From NCBI GenBank assembly GCA_963693365.1, contig CAVNZM010000017.1, positions 6,262,001 to 6,326,000 of the forward strand: a DNA stretch of 64,000 bases, written 5' to 3'. This document shows positions 16,108-29,166 of this stretch, in pieces. Position numbers and translations under genes: made by a program. The notes under the pieces are model-generated. The model did no database searches and had not been told where the DNA came from. It saw nothing but the letters and a program-made list of their open reading frames with translations. This stretch comes from Amoebidium appalachense (Eukaryota; Ichthyosporea). The first letter of the stretch is position 1. Each line of letters opens with the position of its first letter.

Positions 16108-16199
16108 AGCTTTGTACATTACTCATGATCAACAAATATGCAATGCTTGTGTGTGTCACCGGCTGCTAAATGTTCAACTTGCAAGGCACGTGTGAGCAT

Positions 16200-17905
16200 C
16201 AAAGCAGGCTGACGAGCCTTGCACGTGACCTAGCTCCCTCTCTGCCTCTCCCTCTCTCCCTCTCTCGCTCCCCCCCCCCCCCCCCCCCCCGAACACACAC
16301 ACACAATCTTGCTCTCTCTCCTGGACCCCCTCCCCCCTCCCTCCCTTCCTTCTTCTTGGTTCCTTTCTTTTCTAGGCATCGGAGCTCCCCCCCCCCCCCC
16401 CCTCCCCCCCCCCTCCCCCCTCCAGCCACCGGCTCTCTCCCCCATTGGATTCCCTTTTGCGATACAGGCGTGGCTGTATTTGTGTGTGTAGATGTATGCA
16501 CCTTAGTAGGTTATGTGCATGTGTGTGGACTAAGTCTTGTAGCACGTGCACCCCATGTTAAGGCGCCAGGTTGAGCCAACACCAAGGACTCGAGCCGGCA
16601 TAGGCACTCCCTAAACTTTTCAGGTATGTGTGTGTGTGTGTGTGTGTGGAAGGGGGGAGGGGGGGGGGGGGGGGGGGCGCATTTCATTTGTTTTCATTTC
16701 AATTTTGCTTTTGTTTTTCAAGTTTTCCTTTTATTTTTTTATTTTTTTTCTTTTTTTTCTTTTCAGGGGGAGAGGGGGAGGGGGGGGGGGGGGGGGGGGG
16801 GGGGATCGAGTAAAGTGGGCAGGCAATTTGGTTGGGCTGCCGATGATTTCATACAGCGAGTACAGGGCAGTTTTGGCTACGGAAGACACAGTGGAGATTG
16901 ATTTTGGTGTGCGTGTGCGTGCGTGCGTCCGTGTGTGTGTGTGTGTGTGTGCGTGTATGTGCGTGTGTGTGTGTGTGCGTGCATGCGTGCGTGTGCGTGT
17001 GCGTGTGCGTGTGCGTGTTGTGCGTGTGCGTGTGCGTGTGCGTGTGTGTGTGCGCGCGCATGCGCATGTGGCACTGCCGGCAGGTACACGTGCTATGGGT
17101 GGAGAGCTTAGATCAGCAGATTTTTTGTTTTATTCCTTTTTTTGGGGGCACGGGGGGGAGGGGGAGGGGGGGATGGGTGTTGCGCATGTGTGTATGTGCT
17201 TAAACTAATGCGTGCGGGAATAACCAATACTAATGGTACTCTGACACACTTACACCATATTATCGCACCAATTAGCCAAATATAGCAAAGGTGCTGCACA
17301 GTTACCTCACATTTCCCCCCGGCCCCTCCCTCTCCCCTCCCCTTGCCCATCCACACACCCAGACACCCACACACTATGACACGGGCGCGCACAACCTAAA
17401 AACAACAACCACCATCTCCAACACATAACACAGCACTTGTTTATGCCTTTTCTCAAATATGGAAGTTCAATTACTGACCAAAACAGACAAAAAAAATGAC
17501 CCACTACCATCTCTCCCTACTTGCATCATTGTACAACATGCGCTTCTGCTTGCATAACGCACACACGTGCAATGTGGCATAACTACTCCAGCTGCATCAA
17601 CACACATACTTCCTGAATGTACGCATGTTCGGGCAAATGAGCTTTCATATGCAACAACCCGATTTGAGCAAACAAACAAACAGGGGGGAAACAGACTGAA
17701 ATTTTTAAAAGGGGAGGGGCCGGGGAAAACAGAGTGCCAAACGAAGAGTAGTGGAGGTTGAGAGGAAGGGGGGGGGGGGGAAGGTTCTTTTTTATCTCAA
17801 ATAATTTCTATTTTTGGGGGGGAGGTGGGAGGGGAGGAAGTGGGAGGGGGGGAAGTAGAGAGGTTGGGGGTTGGGGGGGGGGGGGGGGGGGGGGGGGAGG
17901 GGGGG

Positions 17906-17940
<35 letters not shown>

Positions 17941-18079
17941 TGGATGAGAGGGTGAGTGGGTGGGTGGGTGCATGCATGCGTGTGTGCGTGAGTTGGGAGA
18001 GAGGGGGGCGGGGGGCGGGGTGGTTTCACAGTGCTGTTTTCTAAGAGAACAGTCAGACCAAAATCTGACACGTGTATGT

Positions 18080-18137
<58 letters not shown>

Positions 18138-18315
18138 ACGCGCGCGCGCGTGCGCGTGTGCGCGTGTGCGTGTGCGCATGCCCTTGTGTGCATGTTGTGT
18201 GTGTACGTGGTGCACGCACGTGCTCCCGTGGCGTGTTTGTGCGTGTGCTGTGTGTGTGCAAGCCCACGCGCCCGCCGGCATGCGCACGTGTGTGTGTGTG
18301 TGTGTTTGTGTGTGC

Positions 18316-18350
<35 letters not shown>

Positions 18351-18830
18351 TGCAGGGGCTGGTTTTGCCGGGGGAAGGGGAGAGGGGGGGGGGGCGGGGA
18401 TATGAGGTTACATAAGTGCGGGGGAGAAGGAGGGGTGGAGGGGAGGGAGGGGGATGGGCGAGGGGGGCGGGAGAGGAGGGAGGGGATGAGGAGGGGGGGA
18501 TATTCTATTTAGGACGTATTTAGGACGAGTGCAGAAAAACAAACCCTCCAAAAGTTCAAAAAATTGAAAACATGTCGAAAGCTCAGAACAGTTGGGAATG
18601 CGAATGGCACAGTCAGCCTTACGTGAGCGGGCTTACATGCCGCAACCAACTGAAAGGACTTAGACTTCTGAACTGCTACGTACGTGGTTTTTAAATAATT
18701 CTTTAACGAATGGGGTATGGCTGTTCATTAGAGCATGGGAGCAGGAGAGTGTGAAATAAAAATTAAAAAAAAATAAAGTAATAAAAAGTGTTAAATGAAA
18801 AAGGCAGGTAAAGATCACAGACCTAGATTA
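16200..18830. other. 3' flank of copy 2: C tracts, TG/GTGC repeats, no gene
   Basis: C-rich DNA and an inverted copy of the common flank repeat (TGGTTCCTTTC...GGCATCGGAGC, about 16355-16390) are followed by poly-G, T-rich DNA and a (GT/GCGT)n tract at 16905-17060. Then comes AT-rich DNA, a G tract (17875-17940) and a TG/GC tract (18075-18350). All of this recurs in unit B at 31610-34010. I see no exon here. Confidence 0.6.
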
Positions 18831-18905
18831 AGAGACATTAGAAACAAAATTGAAAGAGGAGGAGGGGGGGGGGAGGGGGAAGGGGGGTTTGTAACCTTTA
18901 TTGAG

Positions 18906-19016
18906 AAATTTTGATTTACGAGTAGGTATGGGCTTTTGAGGTGTGGATGTCCCAATTTGGATAGCCGGGTCCGCTAATACCTGCGTTTGATAAGGCAGTG
19001 AGGCGTGTGCCTGGAC
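18906..19016 (-). pseudogene. Decayed kinase catalytic-loop exon (unit A)
   Basis: Minus-strand remnant aligned with the unit B fragment at 34057-34163. Only LKSP and LLVNQNF are still readable; the HRD part is lost. Confidence 0.5.
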
Positions 19017-19940
19017 AATCCAAACTGCAGAAGATATAAGTATATCCAAATGGGGGTATATCCTCACCCGATGATTTACCCCTCTTCTTAGTCTCCGCGC
19101 TTCTAGCCAATGAAATTGCAGAAGACTCGGGCCCTAACATCCAATGAAAATGCCCCGTTGAGATAGTGGTTGGATAAAGAAACTATCTTTGAAACGCCAG
19201 CGAGACACATACACCTAAAGGCCCTATGAATCAATAAAATATGACACGGGCACCAAATTTCACAAATTTCACAAACTTTCAGCACATGTCACTTTGGTGC
19301 CCAGTGTTAACGTTCTTTCTTAGTTTTCTTTTGTTCTCGAAGTCCCCCCCCCCCCCCCCCCCCCCCCCCTCCCCCCCTCCCCCCTCCCCCCGACCCTTCC
19401 CCTCACCCCCCCCCCCCCCCCCCCAACCCCTCCCCCCTCCCCTCGGCACCCCTTAAAAAAAAAGAAGAAGAAAAACTAGAAACCCTTAGAAGCTCATCAA
19501 GTTACTCCCGGAGCGCTGGCAGGGGGGGGGGGGGGGGGGGGGGGGGGGGGAGGGTTGGTTGGTTGGAAATACAGGGGCACGGCACAGTAATTGGCAAGAA
19601 CCCAATTACTAGCTGCCAATGAAAATTGTCATTTTGATAGTTGGTGGTGGGTCACGGTGGGGTATTCTATGAACAAAATATAAATCACGTAACAAAGAGC
19701 AATGGGAATTTTAAAGAAATAAATCATTAAATATTTGAAAAATAAATAAATAAAAAGACGTTATATATGTCTCCACGTACTGCATGTATGTTGTACGAAC
19801 ACGGTGTGTATCTTGTAACGTCGTTTTCTACATGTGTATTTTGTTAGGGTGGAAGTACAATTTGCCTTTGGTACCGGCCGCATTACCCCATCCGGCTCAC
19901 ATTAATTAATTAATTAAAGTCTTTGATAAACATCAATGAT

Positions 19941-19993
<53 letters not shown>

Positions 19994-20342
19994 ATGGCAA
20001 CGATGCACCCACTAGTAGACGTATTTCTGCGTGCTCACGGACATCATGGTACGTGGAAGAAGAGGTGGAGGTGAACCCTGGCCAGGAAAACATCTATTAG
20101 TATGGGCAAGGATCAGTGGGGAAGGGGGGGGGGGGGGGGGGGGGGGGGGGGTGAGGGGAGAGGGGGAGAGGGGGGCCTGCACCGGCTCCTGGTGCCTTCC
20201 TTGTATACATTTCTTGTTTTGTTCTATTAGGTTTTGCTCACGGGGGAGCCCCTTAGGGGATTCCCATGGGAACTGCCGTATTTTTATTAGCACCGACTGT
20301 ACCCTAGCTGGTAGAAAAATATCTCCCGGCCTCCTTTTCCAT

Positions 20343-20378
<36 letters not shown>

Positions 20379-20869
20379 CCCTTTCCCCTCCCCCTCCCCC
20401 TCCCCCCAGCCGCAGATGATATCACCCCTTTCTGCGCTCTCCCCCCCCCCCCCACACACACACACCTATTCGCCCACCACCACCAGCAGCCCCAATTCAT
20501 AATGGCATGGGCGTGCTACGACAGGTGGGGGGTAATACAAGCCGGTAACGTTAACCGTATAGGGTTAAAAATGAATTGCTGTTAGTATAGTATATTCGTT
20601 TTTTTTTATAGGGTATTTATTAATTATTCATAACATTATCACTCCATCACTCTATGCCCCTTTATGGGCCTGACCTAACCAGCTCTTCCCCCCCCCCCCC
20701 CAAAAAAAAAAAAAAAATCCCACCCACCCTCCCGCCTTCCACACACCACACACGCTAACACACACACATGTAAACACACACACACCAACACACACACGCA
20801 CGCACACATACCGTGGCATAGGAGGCTCAAAAGAAGTCTATTACAAGTAAAGATCTGTAGAGTATACCA
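19017..20869. other. Right end of unit A and junction to unit B, no gene
   Basis: C tracts (19345-19420), poly-G (19521-19550), AT-rich DNA, poly-C (19942-19993), poly-G (20126-20152), C-rich and CA repeats. Nothing coding is supported. Confidence 0.6.
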
Positions 20870-21295
20870 GTTTCAGTGCACCAGAATTCAAAGGAAAAGA
20901 ACACATTTTCTTGCCTGAACGGAACCAGCGACCGTCAAAAACTCCGTGGGCCATGGGCAGGGGGTTGGGAGGGGTACTGGGGGGGGGGGGGGGAGGGGGG
21001 ACGGGGGAAGGTAAGGGGGGGGGGGGGGGGGGGGGAGGATTTGAGATTGTGCTGGGCTAGGGGTTGCAGAATTGGGATTATAGCCCGTTGTTGGGCTAAG
21101 GGCGAAAATACACACGATTTTTAAATTCGGCCCACTTGTGTAAAGATGGGTTTGGGGTCGGATGTTTGGTATGGGCCTTTGTGCGAAAAGGCCTCGAAAG
21201 ACAAAAACGTGGGTAGAGAGCGGTTGGGTGGGTGGGCGAAGAATGTTTTTTTGTTTCTTTCTTTCTCCCTTTCGTTTTTTTCTTTTTTCTTTTTT

Positions 21296-21340
<45 letters not shown>

Positions 21341-21680
21341 GGGAGGGAGAAGAGGGCTCCGAGGCCACGGGGAAAAAAGGGAACCAAGAGGAAGGGGGTG
21401 GTGGTGGAGTGTGGGTGTGTGTGGGTGTGTGGAGGGGGGTGGGGTTGGGGGGGCCGGGGGGGGGAGGGGAGGGAAGGAGGGGAGGGGAGGGGTGTGTGGA
21501 TGCTAGCGACGGTCGCATGTGTGGGTGCGAGGTGAGTGTGTGCGTGTGCAATGTCACGTGCAAATCTCCCTCGATCTTACATTGACGTGTACAGCAAATT
21601 GCTAACAAACGCATTCTGCAGCCGGTGGCACAAAACCAAAAAACACTGCATCTTTTGTTGTGATAGTATTATACAAAGCC

Positions 21681-21686
21681 TTTATT
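21681..21686 (-). terminator. Polyadenylation signal of dirigent copy 3
   Basis: AATAAA in GAAATAAAGGCTTTGTAT on the minus strand, about 295 bp after the stop codon. Confidence 0.75.
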
Positions 21687-21978
21687 TCATGCTTTTGCGG
21701 CCCTTTGAGATCAATACAATTTCAGCAACCAAAATTGTACCACTGGCACAAAATCTCCACATGAAAAATACATTGGCAAATCCCACCGTAGGTGCACGGC
21801 ATAAAGCCTGCACATGCCTTTCGCTTCTGAATCTACACAAATTATGATTCCATTTGTCACCAATATATAAATCTCACATCACTGCAAATCACAGCAGGAA
21901 TTTAACCCAATCACCCAATCCCCGGCCTTGTCTGCCAATATGCCAGCATAATATACACAGTCACACCCCCACACCTCT

Positions 21979-23250
21979 TCAGTTGTCCTCCCCCTCCCCC
22001 TTGCCATACTCATACCCACCGTGCCCATACTTGGGGGTGCAAGAAGTGAACTCGATCTCATGCCCCACCTTAGCCCCAGCCACAACAGGCGTCACATTAT
22101 CGACTCCCTTAGCCCCAAAATAGTGCCCGGTGCCTCCGGTGACGGCGAGGGGATAGCTGGAGCCCTTCTTGACGTCAAACGTGGGGCCTTCGAGACTGAT
22201 GGTGCCGATGACCTTCTCACCCTTCATGAAGCGGAAGGTGTAGGAGCAGTAGTAAATGCCCTTAGAGTAGTCGAACACACCGCACGTACCGTAGATGTCG
22301 CCCAACTGAAATGGAAATGGAGAGATATTGAATGGAGGGTCTTCGAAACTTGTACATGTTGAGGGCCCACTACAAAAAAAAAACAAAAAAAAACAGAGAA
22401 TCATGGCTTGTGCGCATGCTCAATTTTGTTTTTGGAGTTTTTTGGGTAGTGGGTTCTTCCCTTCATTATATTCCGAGGGTTCACAAATTTGTACGCATAT
22501 GGAAGTGGTAACTAGATTAGAACAAGTGCCGTATGGTGAAAATTTACTCCTCTAGATGTTCTATCCTCTCGCACATGATTTAACATACTTTTTGCCAGGG
22601 GGGGGGGGAAGGAGGCTGGAGCTAAGGGAGAGGGGGGGGGGGGGGGGGGGGGGGGGAGTCGGATCATTGTAAGAGAGAGAGTGTGTGCGTGGGGGGGGGG
22701 GGGGGGGGGGGGGGGATGGGAGGGGGCGCGGATGGGAGGGCGCGGAGTGAGACTTTCAAGTCGTAATGGGCAAAGGGGGGAGGGGGGGGGGGGGGGGGGG
22801 GGGGGGGAGGGGGAGGGGGGGGGGGGGGTGGCGGGACTGTCGAGTTTCCGGTGTGGGTGGGTGCGTGGGGAGGGGAGGGAGTCCTAAGAGAGAGAGGATC
22901 TGTGAAAGCTGGTAGGGCCAAAGAGGAAAAGAAGAGGAAAAGAACCCTACCTGCTTGCCCTTCTTGCCGTGCTTGTAGTCGTACATTTGGTCGCGGAACA
23001 AGAAAAACGACCCATTTGATGTGAGATCCATGGAAGGGTGCACCACTTCCTTGCCAAACACGTCCAGCACCGACACCTTCTGTGTAGCGCACACCTTAGC
23101 CCCGTGATGCCCGTGACCCATGCCGCCATCGTACACGTCGGAGGGTCTGGGGGCAGGGCCCTCGCCATGTCCATGGTCGGCATAGTGAGGCTGCACAGAG
23201 GTCGCGTAGGCGCCAGCAGCCAAGAGGGCGGACAGAGCAAGAGACAGCAT
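21979..23250 (-). CDS. Secreted dirigent/AOC-barrel-like protein, copy 3 (intact)
   Basis: Two exons: 23250-22951 (100 codons, donor GTAGGG) and 22305-21979 (108 codons plus TGA). The 645-bp phase-0 intron has C-rich sense sequence and a TTTCCATTTCAG acceptor. The 208-aa product begins MLSLALSALLAAGAYA (signal peptide). It carries GGMGHGHHGAKVCATQKVSV, then LGDIYGTCGVFDYSKG and AVTGGTGHYFGAKG, and ends KGEGEDN. Nearly identical to copy 1 and clearly its duplicate: the exon 2 proteins differ at only a few positions. It has one ATG, unlike the double ATG of copy 1. Confidence 0.85.
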
Positions 23251-23348
23251 CGTGCTTGCAGGTGGAGGTGGGTGTTCGAAGGGGGGAGGAGGTTGAAGTG
23301 ATTGGTAGTGGCAGACTTGCTGTGTGGCAGAAATAGTGGTGTGCTGCG

Positions 23349-23356
23349 TATTTATA
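23349..23356 (-). promoter_or_regulatory. TATA box of dirigent copy 3
   Basis: TATAAATA in CTTCTATAAATACGCAG, 99 bp before the ATG, same context as copy 1. Confidence 0.8.
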
Positions 23357-23910
23357 GAAGAGAGAAATCACACAGCGTGCATGACATCATCGTAGAGGAG
23401 GTCATTATCACACGTTAGATAAGACTATCAGGTATCACATTGTGACAGGCCTTGTTCTGTCTCACTGTATACTGTCACTAATACTAGCTATATTAGTACT
23501 GTCCAATAGCAGGCATCGAACTCACAGGGCATGCATGCAAGTGTCCACAAGTGTGCAATCCAAAAAAACGAGTGTACAAAAAACAGTGTGCACGTGTGCG
23601 TGTGAAAATTACATATAGAAATGTCAGAAATAGACATGCACATATGCCGTCTTTTCTGTAGATGTGAGATGGACGGCGCCAGTCCGTGTCGGATCATGCA
23701 AAGCTGTAAACAGTAATGAATGCCCATCAGTGTACATATTTGTACACAGGAGTGAGCTCGAGGCAAAGCAAAACAGCTTTGATGTATACCATCTTTATTA
23801 ATTTTTTAATGTTTGTAATGTGGAGCTCGCACGTTCAAAGTTCCCTTACATGCGGATCTGCCGTAACGCGAACTGCATGCACAGTGTGCTCTGTCTGCGC
23901 AGCTGAGTCT

Positions 23911-24140
23911 GAGAATCTCCCGGGATCCAATCACTAATCGTTTAGAGTATGCCGCAAGATCTACCAATGACAAAAACGAACCCAAGGTTCGGAACAGGGT
24001 TCGAATTCTGTTTTTGGAACTTTGGGTTAGGGTCCAAATTGTTTGGGATTCGCCAAAAAAACTTTGGGAAAAGCGTTTGGGAATATCCTGGGCGTGCACA
24101 AAACAAAAACGTGGCATGGCCTTCTTTCTGGCCCTACAGT

Positions 24141-24194
<54 letters not shown>

Positions 24195-24199
24195 CCCCC

Positions 24200-24255
<56 letters not shown>

Positions 24256-24743
24256 CCTCCGCCCAGTGATCATGACTCTCGGTAGTACCCCCACTTACAG
24301 GCCGCTACCTCCCCTCCCCCCCCCCCCAAAACCCCTCGAGGCCTCCCCAGAAAGCCCCCCCCCCCCCCGGGTGCCAATCTAAACTCCCCCCTCCCCCCCC
24401 CCTCTCAAGCTCCCCCTGGCACATGCACACCGATATTCACCCACAGTCCACTTTACCCACTCCTCGAGTCGACGTCCCTCTCCTCCTCCCCCCCCCCCCC
24501 CCCCCCCCCCCCCCTTAACTGAGCCTCCCCACCTGCCCCCTCCTTTCCCCCCCCCCACCCCATCCTATGCCCAACTTAGGTTCTTTGGGGATCCAAAAAC
24601 ATTTTTTGGGAAATTCCCAAACGTTTTTTGGAACTTTCGACCCCTGGTTTGGAATTCGGCAGATCTGGATATAAAGTATTTAATTGGAGAATCTAGCGAA
24701 GTTTACCCTAAACTATTAGCGATTGGATCTGCAGGAGATTTAC
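23911..24743. repeat. Foldback element, unit B version with long poly-C centre
   Basis: Inverted arms at 23911-23967 and 24681-24743 match those at 13323 and 13458. The centre here is about 710 bp, including a poly-C tract of roughly 110 bases (24142-24253) and several more C runs. Confidence 0.65.
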
Positions 24744-25506
24744 AGATTTCGCTTACGCAGATAACCACACACATGCGAAAAGAGTTCATGCATGTGTACG
24801 TGGCAAAAATATGATACAGCATGGTACATAGCAACGAGCATCTGTGTTCGTTGGCTTCACTTTCACCTGCATGTATGTACATGCAGTGCTGATATTCAAT
24901 AAGTTCTCAAGAAGAACTCTTATGTTACTTACGTACGTACCGCATGTACACACCGCGCAAGCGCATGTCCGTTGTGTGTAAGACAGATGAGACATGGTCT
25001 ATTATTAGCTGCACAGTGCAGAATTAAAACAACTGTCAGACCGCTTTCTTTCTGTAGAGAGTGGCAAAACGACGGCATATTTGTAATTTGCTCGGCGTGG
25101 CTGGGGTAGTAACCCTGGGCAAAGCGTGTCCTAATAGTTAGGTTTGTGAGGGATGGCAATATATATAAGCTTAGCTGAGCACATAGATAGCGCCCTAAAT
25201 AGTGTAATGTCCGTGCTGTGTGGTAGACGGTAGTTCCCTAAAGAGCCTGAAAGGGTCCTCCGGGAACAAAACTGGATAAAATCTGTAACTTGTTGCAAAG
25301 CTGCCACAGTATGCTTGACAGCAAGCCTTAAAGATGTGTCGACCTTTATAATGCTATCTCGTACTAATTGACACATATGAAATGAATACACCAATCAAAT
25401 GCGACCAAATAATCTGCCGCAATTTGCTTTGTGTCATGCAGTGACATGCGGCAACTTTTGCGCAGCTCAAAGGAGCTCAAAGGCGACGACTTGGTCTGCC
25501 CTTTGA

Positions 25507-25602
25507 GGGTCATCAGCCACCAGTGACGGAACAAGGGGGTAAAAAAAAACTTATAATAAACAGGAAAAAAACGCCTCTTCAATCACTGGTGGCTGATGAC
25601 CC
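25507..25602. repeat. Perfect 20-bp inverted repeat (small foldback element)
   Basis: 25507-25526 and 25583-25602 are exact reverse complements (GGGTCATCAGCCACCAGTGA). They enclose 56 bp of A-rich sequence. Could be a miniature inverted-repeat element or a hairpin in RNA. Confidence 0.8.
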
Positions 25603-26260
25603 TTCTCGAACATCAGCGGTCCTGCACACTTCAAGTCTCTTTTCCAAAAACAATGGAAACAAGGAAACATTGATGCTGGGGAGCATGAATTGCTATGTTT
25701 GTGCAAGACGGCTTCACGGAGAAAAACCCACACACACTCATAAACACGTTCACCCTCTAGTTAGCCAGGCTATTTATATCGTAGTTCTGCCCGAAACCTA
25801 GTAAATTGCCAAACGCATGTGTAGTAGCATGATGTACGAAAGATAGATGATGTTTATCCCGTTAGCACGCAAACAGTTGGGTGCAAGGGCTCTGTCAGCC
25901 TCCGAGAATTAAGTAGCCTGGCTAAAGGGAAAACATCTTTCTCCCTGTGCCTGTACGTCACACATGCGAGGTACGCATAAAGTAGCACGTGAACAGTACG
26001 GAGGTCTAGATACCTGCACCCGTAACGGGCGCCTTGCGCGTCCACACATCCACTCTTGAATCTCGGACTCGGTACCCACACACGTGTGTGTGTGTGCATG
26101 CGTCATGTGGGCACGCGTGTGTCCCCGTGTGTGTGCGCGACGGGCACACACGCTTGTGTCCGTATGTGCAAGTGTGTGTGGTAAAGAATTCTAAGATTTG
26201 TGGCAGGGTGGGGGAGTGTGCGTGGGTCGGTGTGGTTGTTTGCACGGTGTGTGTGTTGGG

Positions 26261-26291
<31 letters not shown>

Positions 26292-26437
26292 GTGAGGTAG
26301 AAAGACTCCGGGTGCTGTGGGAGGTGGGGAGGTGCACTGTGGCAAAGCTGATGATTCAGCCGACCTTTTTTTTGCTTTCCAGTGAGACCCGGTACAGGTG
26401 CACGTGCATGTTTAAGTGCAGGTCTGTGGGTTTATCG

Positions 26438-26507
<70 letters not shown>

Positions 26508-26836
26508 TGTGTTTGTGGTGTGATGTGGTGTGCATATACGTGGGTGGTTGAGTGTTGGTACACATGTTATAATGGTGCACGCGAGTGGCAAATTGTGTTG
26601 TGTGCCCGGCGAGTTCGTGCACGTGCATGCACTACATCACAGGGCATACACATTACACATGCCAGTACGATTATTGCTGCCAGGAAAAGGAATGATTCGA
26701 ATTTCTTTGTAGATGGGGTTTCTGTGTCGAAAAACACAGATCCGAGGACCAGAAATGGACTTTAAATGAAGTAGCTTTATAAGCCTTTAGATTTGTGTGT
26801 GTGTGTGTGCGTGTGTGTGTGTGTGTGTGCGCGCGC

Positions 26837-26876
<40 letters not shown>

Positions 26877-26905
26877 CTTTTCTTTTCTTTTCTTTCTTTT
26901 TTCTT

Positions 26906-26959
<54 letters not shown>

Positions 26960-27009
26960 TGGGGGGAGATACAGAGATACACACAAAAGGGAACGAACTC
27001 AAAAACACA

Positions 27010-27055
<46 letters not shown>

Positions 27056-27539
27056 CACACACGCACAACATCCACACATACCCAGACACCCATCACCTCG
27101 TCGACAATCCAACTATAATACTGCTTCGATACAGCTTCGCCACTTGAACACAGGAGGAAGAGGGGGGAGGGGGGGTTGCTAAACGTGTGGTTCATAAAGG
27201 AACATAACACTAACAAGGAGGATTGCAATCTAAGACAAGCCAAAAACTGGTGACCCAGACTTAGGGACCACCGTGAGGGACATCAGGGAAGGATAGCTCA
27301 AGGGATTGCAGAGCCTGGAACGTGGGCGGGAAGGGTGACGTGCCCAGTGTCGAGTTGTCTTGGGAAGTTGTTCGGAAGGAGTAGAAAGTTCGATTCCGGG
27401 AGGGAGGGGCCGAAGGGGGGGGGGGGGGGGGGGGGAGGGGGGGGGTGATGTATGCGTTGGAGGGTTGGAAATATGGAGGAGGCAACAGGGAGCCAACAGC
27501 AAAGCGTCACAAAAGTGGAACCCAAAATCAAACACGGAG

Positions 27540-27723
27540 GGGGGGTGGGGGGGGGGGGGGGGGGGGGGGGAAGAGGTTAGAAGAGACCGTGTGTGCATGG
27601 GAGAGAGGTTGTGTGAAGAGAGAGAAAGGGAGTGAAGGTGAGGGGAGGGGGGGGGTGAGAGATAGGGAGAGAGAAAGTGTGTGTGTCGATGAGGAGTGTG
27701 AAGAGAGGGGGGGGGGGGGGGGG

Positions 27724-27762
<39 letters not shown>

Positions 27763-28027
27763 AGGAGGAATGAAGGAGGGAGGGAGAGCCCGGGGAGAGA
27801 GAGACGGCGGCCAGGGGGAAGGGAGGGGGAAGGGAAGGGCGGACGAGAAGGGAAAAAAAGAGGGAAAAACCGACCGTGTGTGCATGTGAGAGCTGACGGT
27901 GCTGAGTGAATGAGGCGAGAAGGGGGGGGGGGGGGGGGGGGGAGGAAGAGTGATAGAGACAGACAGAGAGTGTGTGTGTGTGTTTGTGTGTGCGTGTGAT
28001 ATATATGTATAAATATATATATATATA

Positions 28028-28084
<57 letters not shown>

Positions 28085-28640
28085 ATACAAATAGAGAGCG
28101 GGGGTAGGGGAGGGTTACGCTGTTTACTCGGGGCACAGAGAGAGACAGAGGAGGGGGGGGGGGGGGGGGGGGGGGGGAAGGAGGGAGGGAGGGAGAGGAA
28201 GAGGGAGAGGGAGAGAGGGGGGGGGGTTAGGGAGAGAGAGAGGGAGGGAGTAGAGAGGGAGGGAGTTGGGGGAGAGGGAGGGAGAAGGGAGGAAAGGATG
28301 GAGGGGGGAGGGACGGACGGACGGACGGACGGACGGAGGGAGGGAGGGAGAGGGAGAGGGAGGGGGGGGGGGAGTGAGGGGGCGAGGGGGAGGGGGGTAA
28401 GAAGGGAGGAAAGGAGGGAGGGCAGGGTGCGGGGGGAGGGGGAGGAGAGGGAGCGGGGAGGAAGGGAGGAAGGGATTGAGGGGGGGGGGGGGCGGGAGGG
28501 AGAGGGCGGAGAGAGAGGAGAGAGGGGGGGGGGAGAGAGAGAGAGGGAGAGGGAGAGGGAGAGGGAGAGGGAGAGGGAGGGGGAGAGGGAGAGGGAGAGG
28601 GAGAGAGAGGGAGAGAGAGAGAGAGAGAGAGAGAGAACAT
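27540..28640 (+). repeat. Long polypurine (GA/GGA)n block
   Basis: About 1.1 kb in which the + strand is almost only G and A, broken mainly by a TG/TATA/CA patch at 27970-28083. Includes GGAC tandem units near 28312-28336. Confidence 0.85.
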
Positions 28641-29132
28641 GCATAGCCTTAAAGTAAACTGAGTTCCACAATCTTTGCTCGTGCATGGAGAGGGGTTGGG
28701 AGGATGGAAACGATGGGAATGGGGAGAAGTGTGTGTGTGTGGGGGGCGGAGGGGGGGGAGGGGGGGGGAGGGTTCGTGGATGTAAATGTTGATACAACTC
28801 GGTTAGGCCATGACATCATGGTTACAGAGCAAAAGCACGTGGTTTGCACATGGAGTTGGAGATTCGAAAGAACTTCTTGCGGGATGTGAGTAACCCCAAG
28901 AGTTGACAAAAAGAATTAAAAAAAAACAAGAAAACCCCCCCCAAAAAAGGGTAGAGGGGTGCGTGTGGGGGGAGGGGAGGGGGGGGGGGGGGGGGGGGGG
29001 GAGCACAAAAGTCGAAAGATGGGAAACTGTAGCTACTTAACCGTGGGCAGGAGGTGTTGGGGATACCGAAGAAAGAGGGGCGGGGGGTGGGGGGGGGGGC
29101 AAAACAAAAAAGGAAGGGATGGGGGGGGGGGG

Positions 29133-29166
<34 letters not shown>

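Larger units (their letters stand above)
10555..19800 (+). repeat. Segmental duplication unit A
   Basis: Corresponds in order and orientation to 20870-34930. Shared landmarks are the left flank (10555 vs 20870), intact minus-strand dirigent gene (11588 vs 21979), foldback element (13323 vs 23911), broken plus-strand paralog (14136 vs 30009), C-rich flank (16200 vs 31610), AAACAGACTGAAA...GGGGAGGGGCCGGGG (17690 vs 33040), kinase-loop remnant (18906 vs 34057) and right end (19270-19850 vs 34380-34980). Boundaries are read by eye and approximate. Confidence 0.85.

Noticed and set aside
27577-28797. 406-codon Ser/Pro/Leu frame on the minus strand
   Set aside because: It is the complement of the GA-rich block plus CA repeats; pure low complexity.
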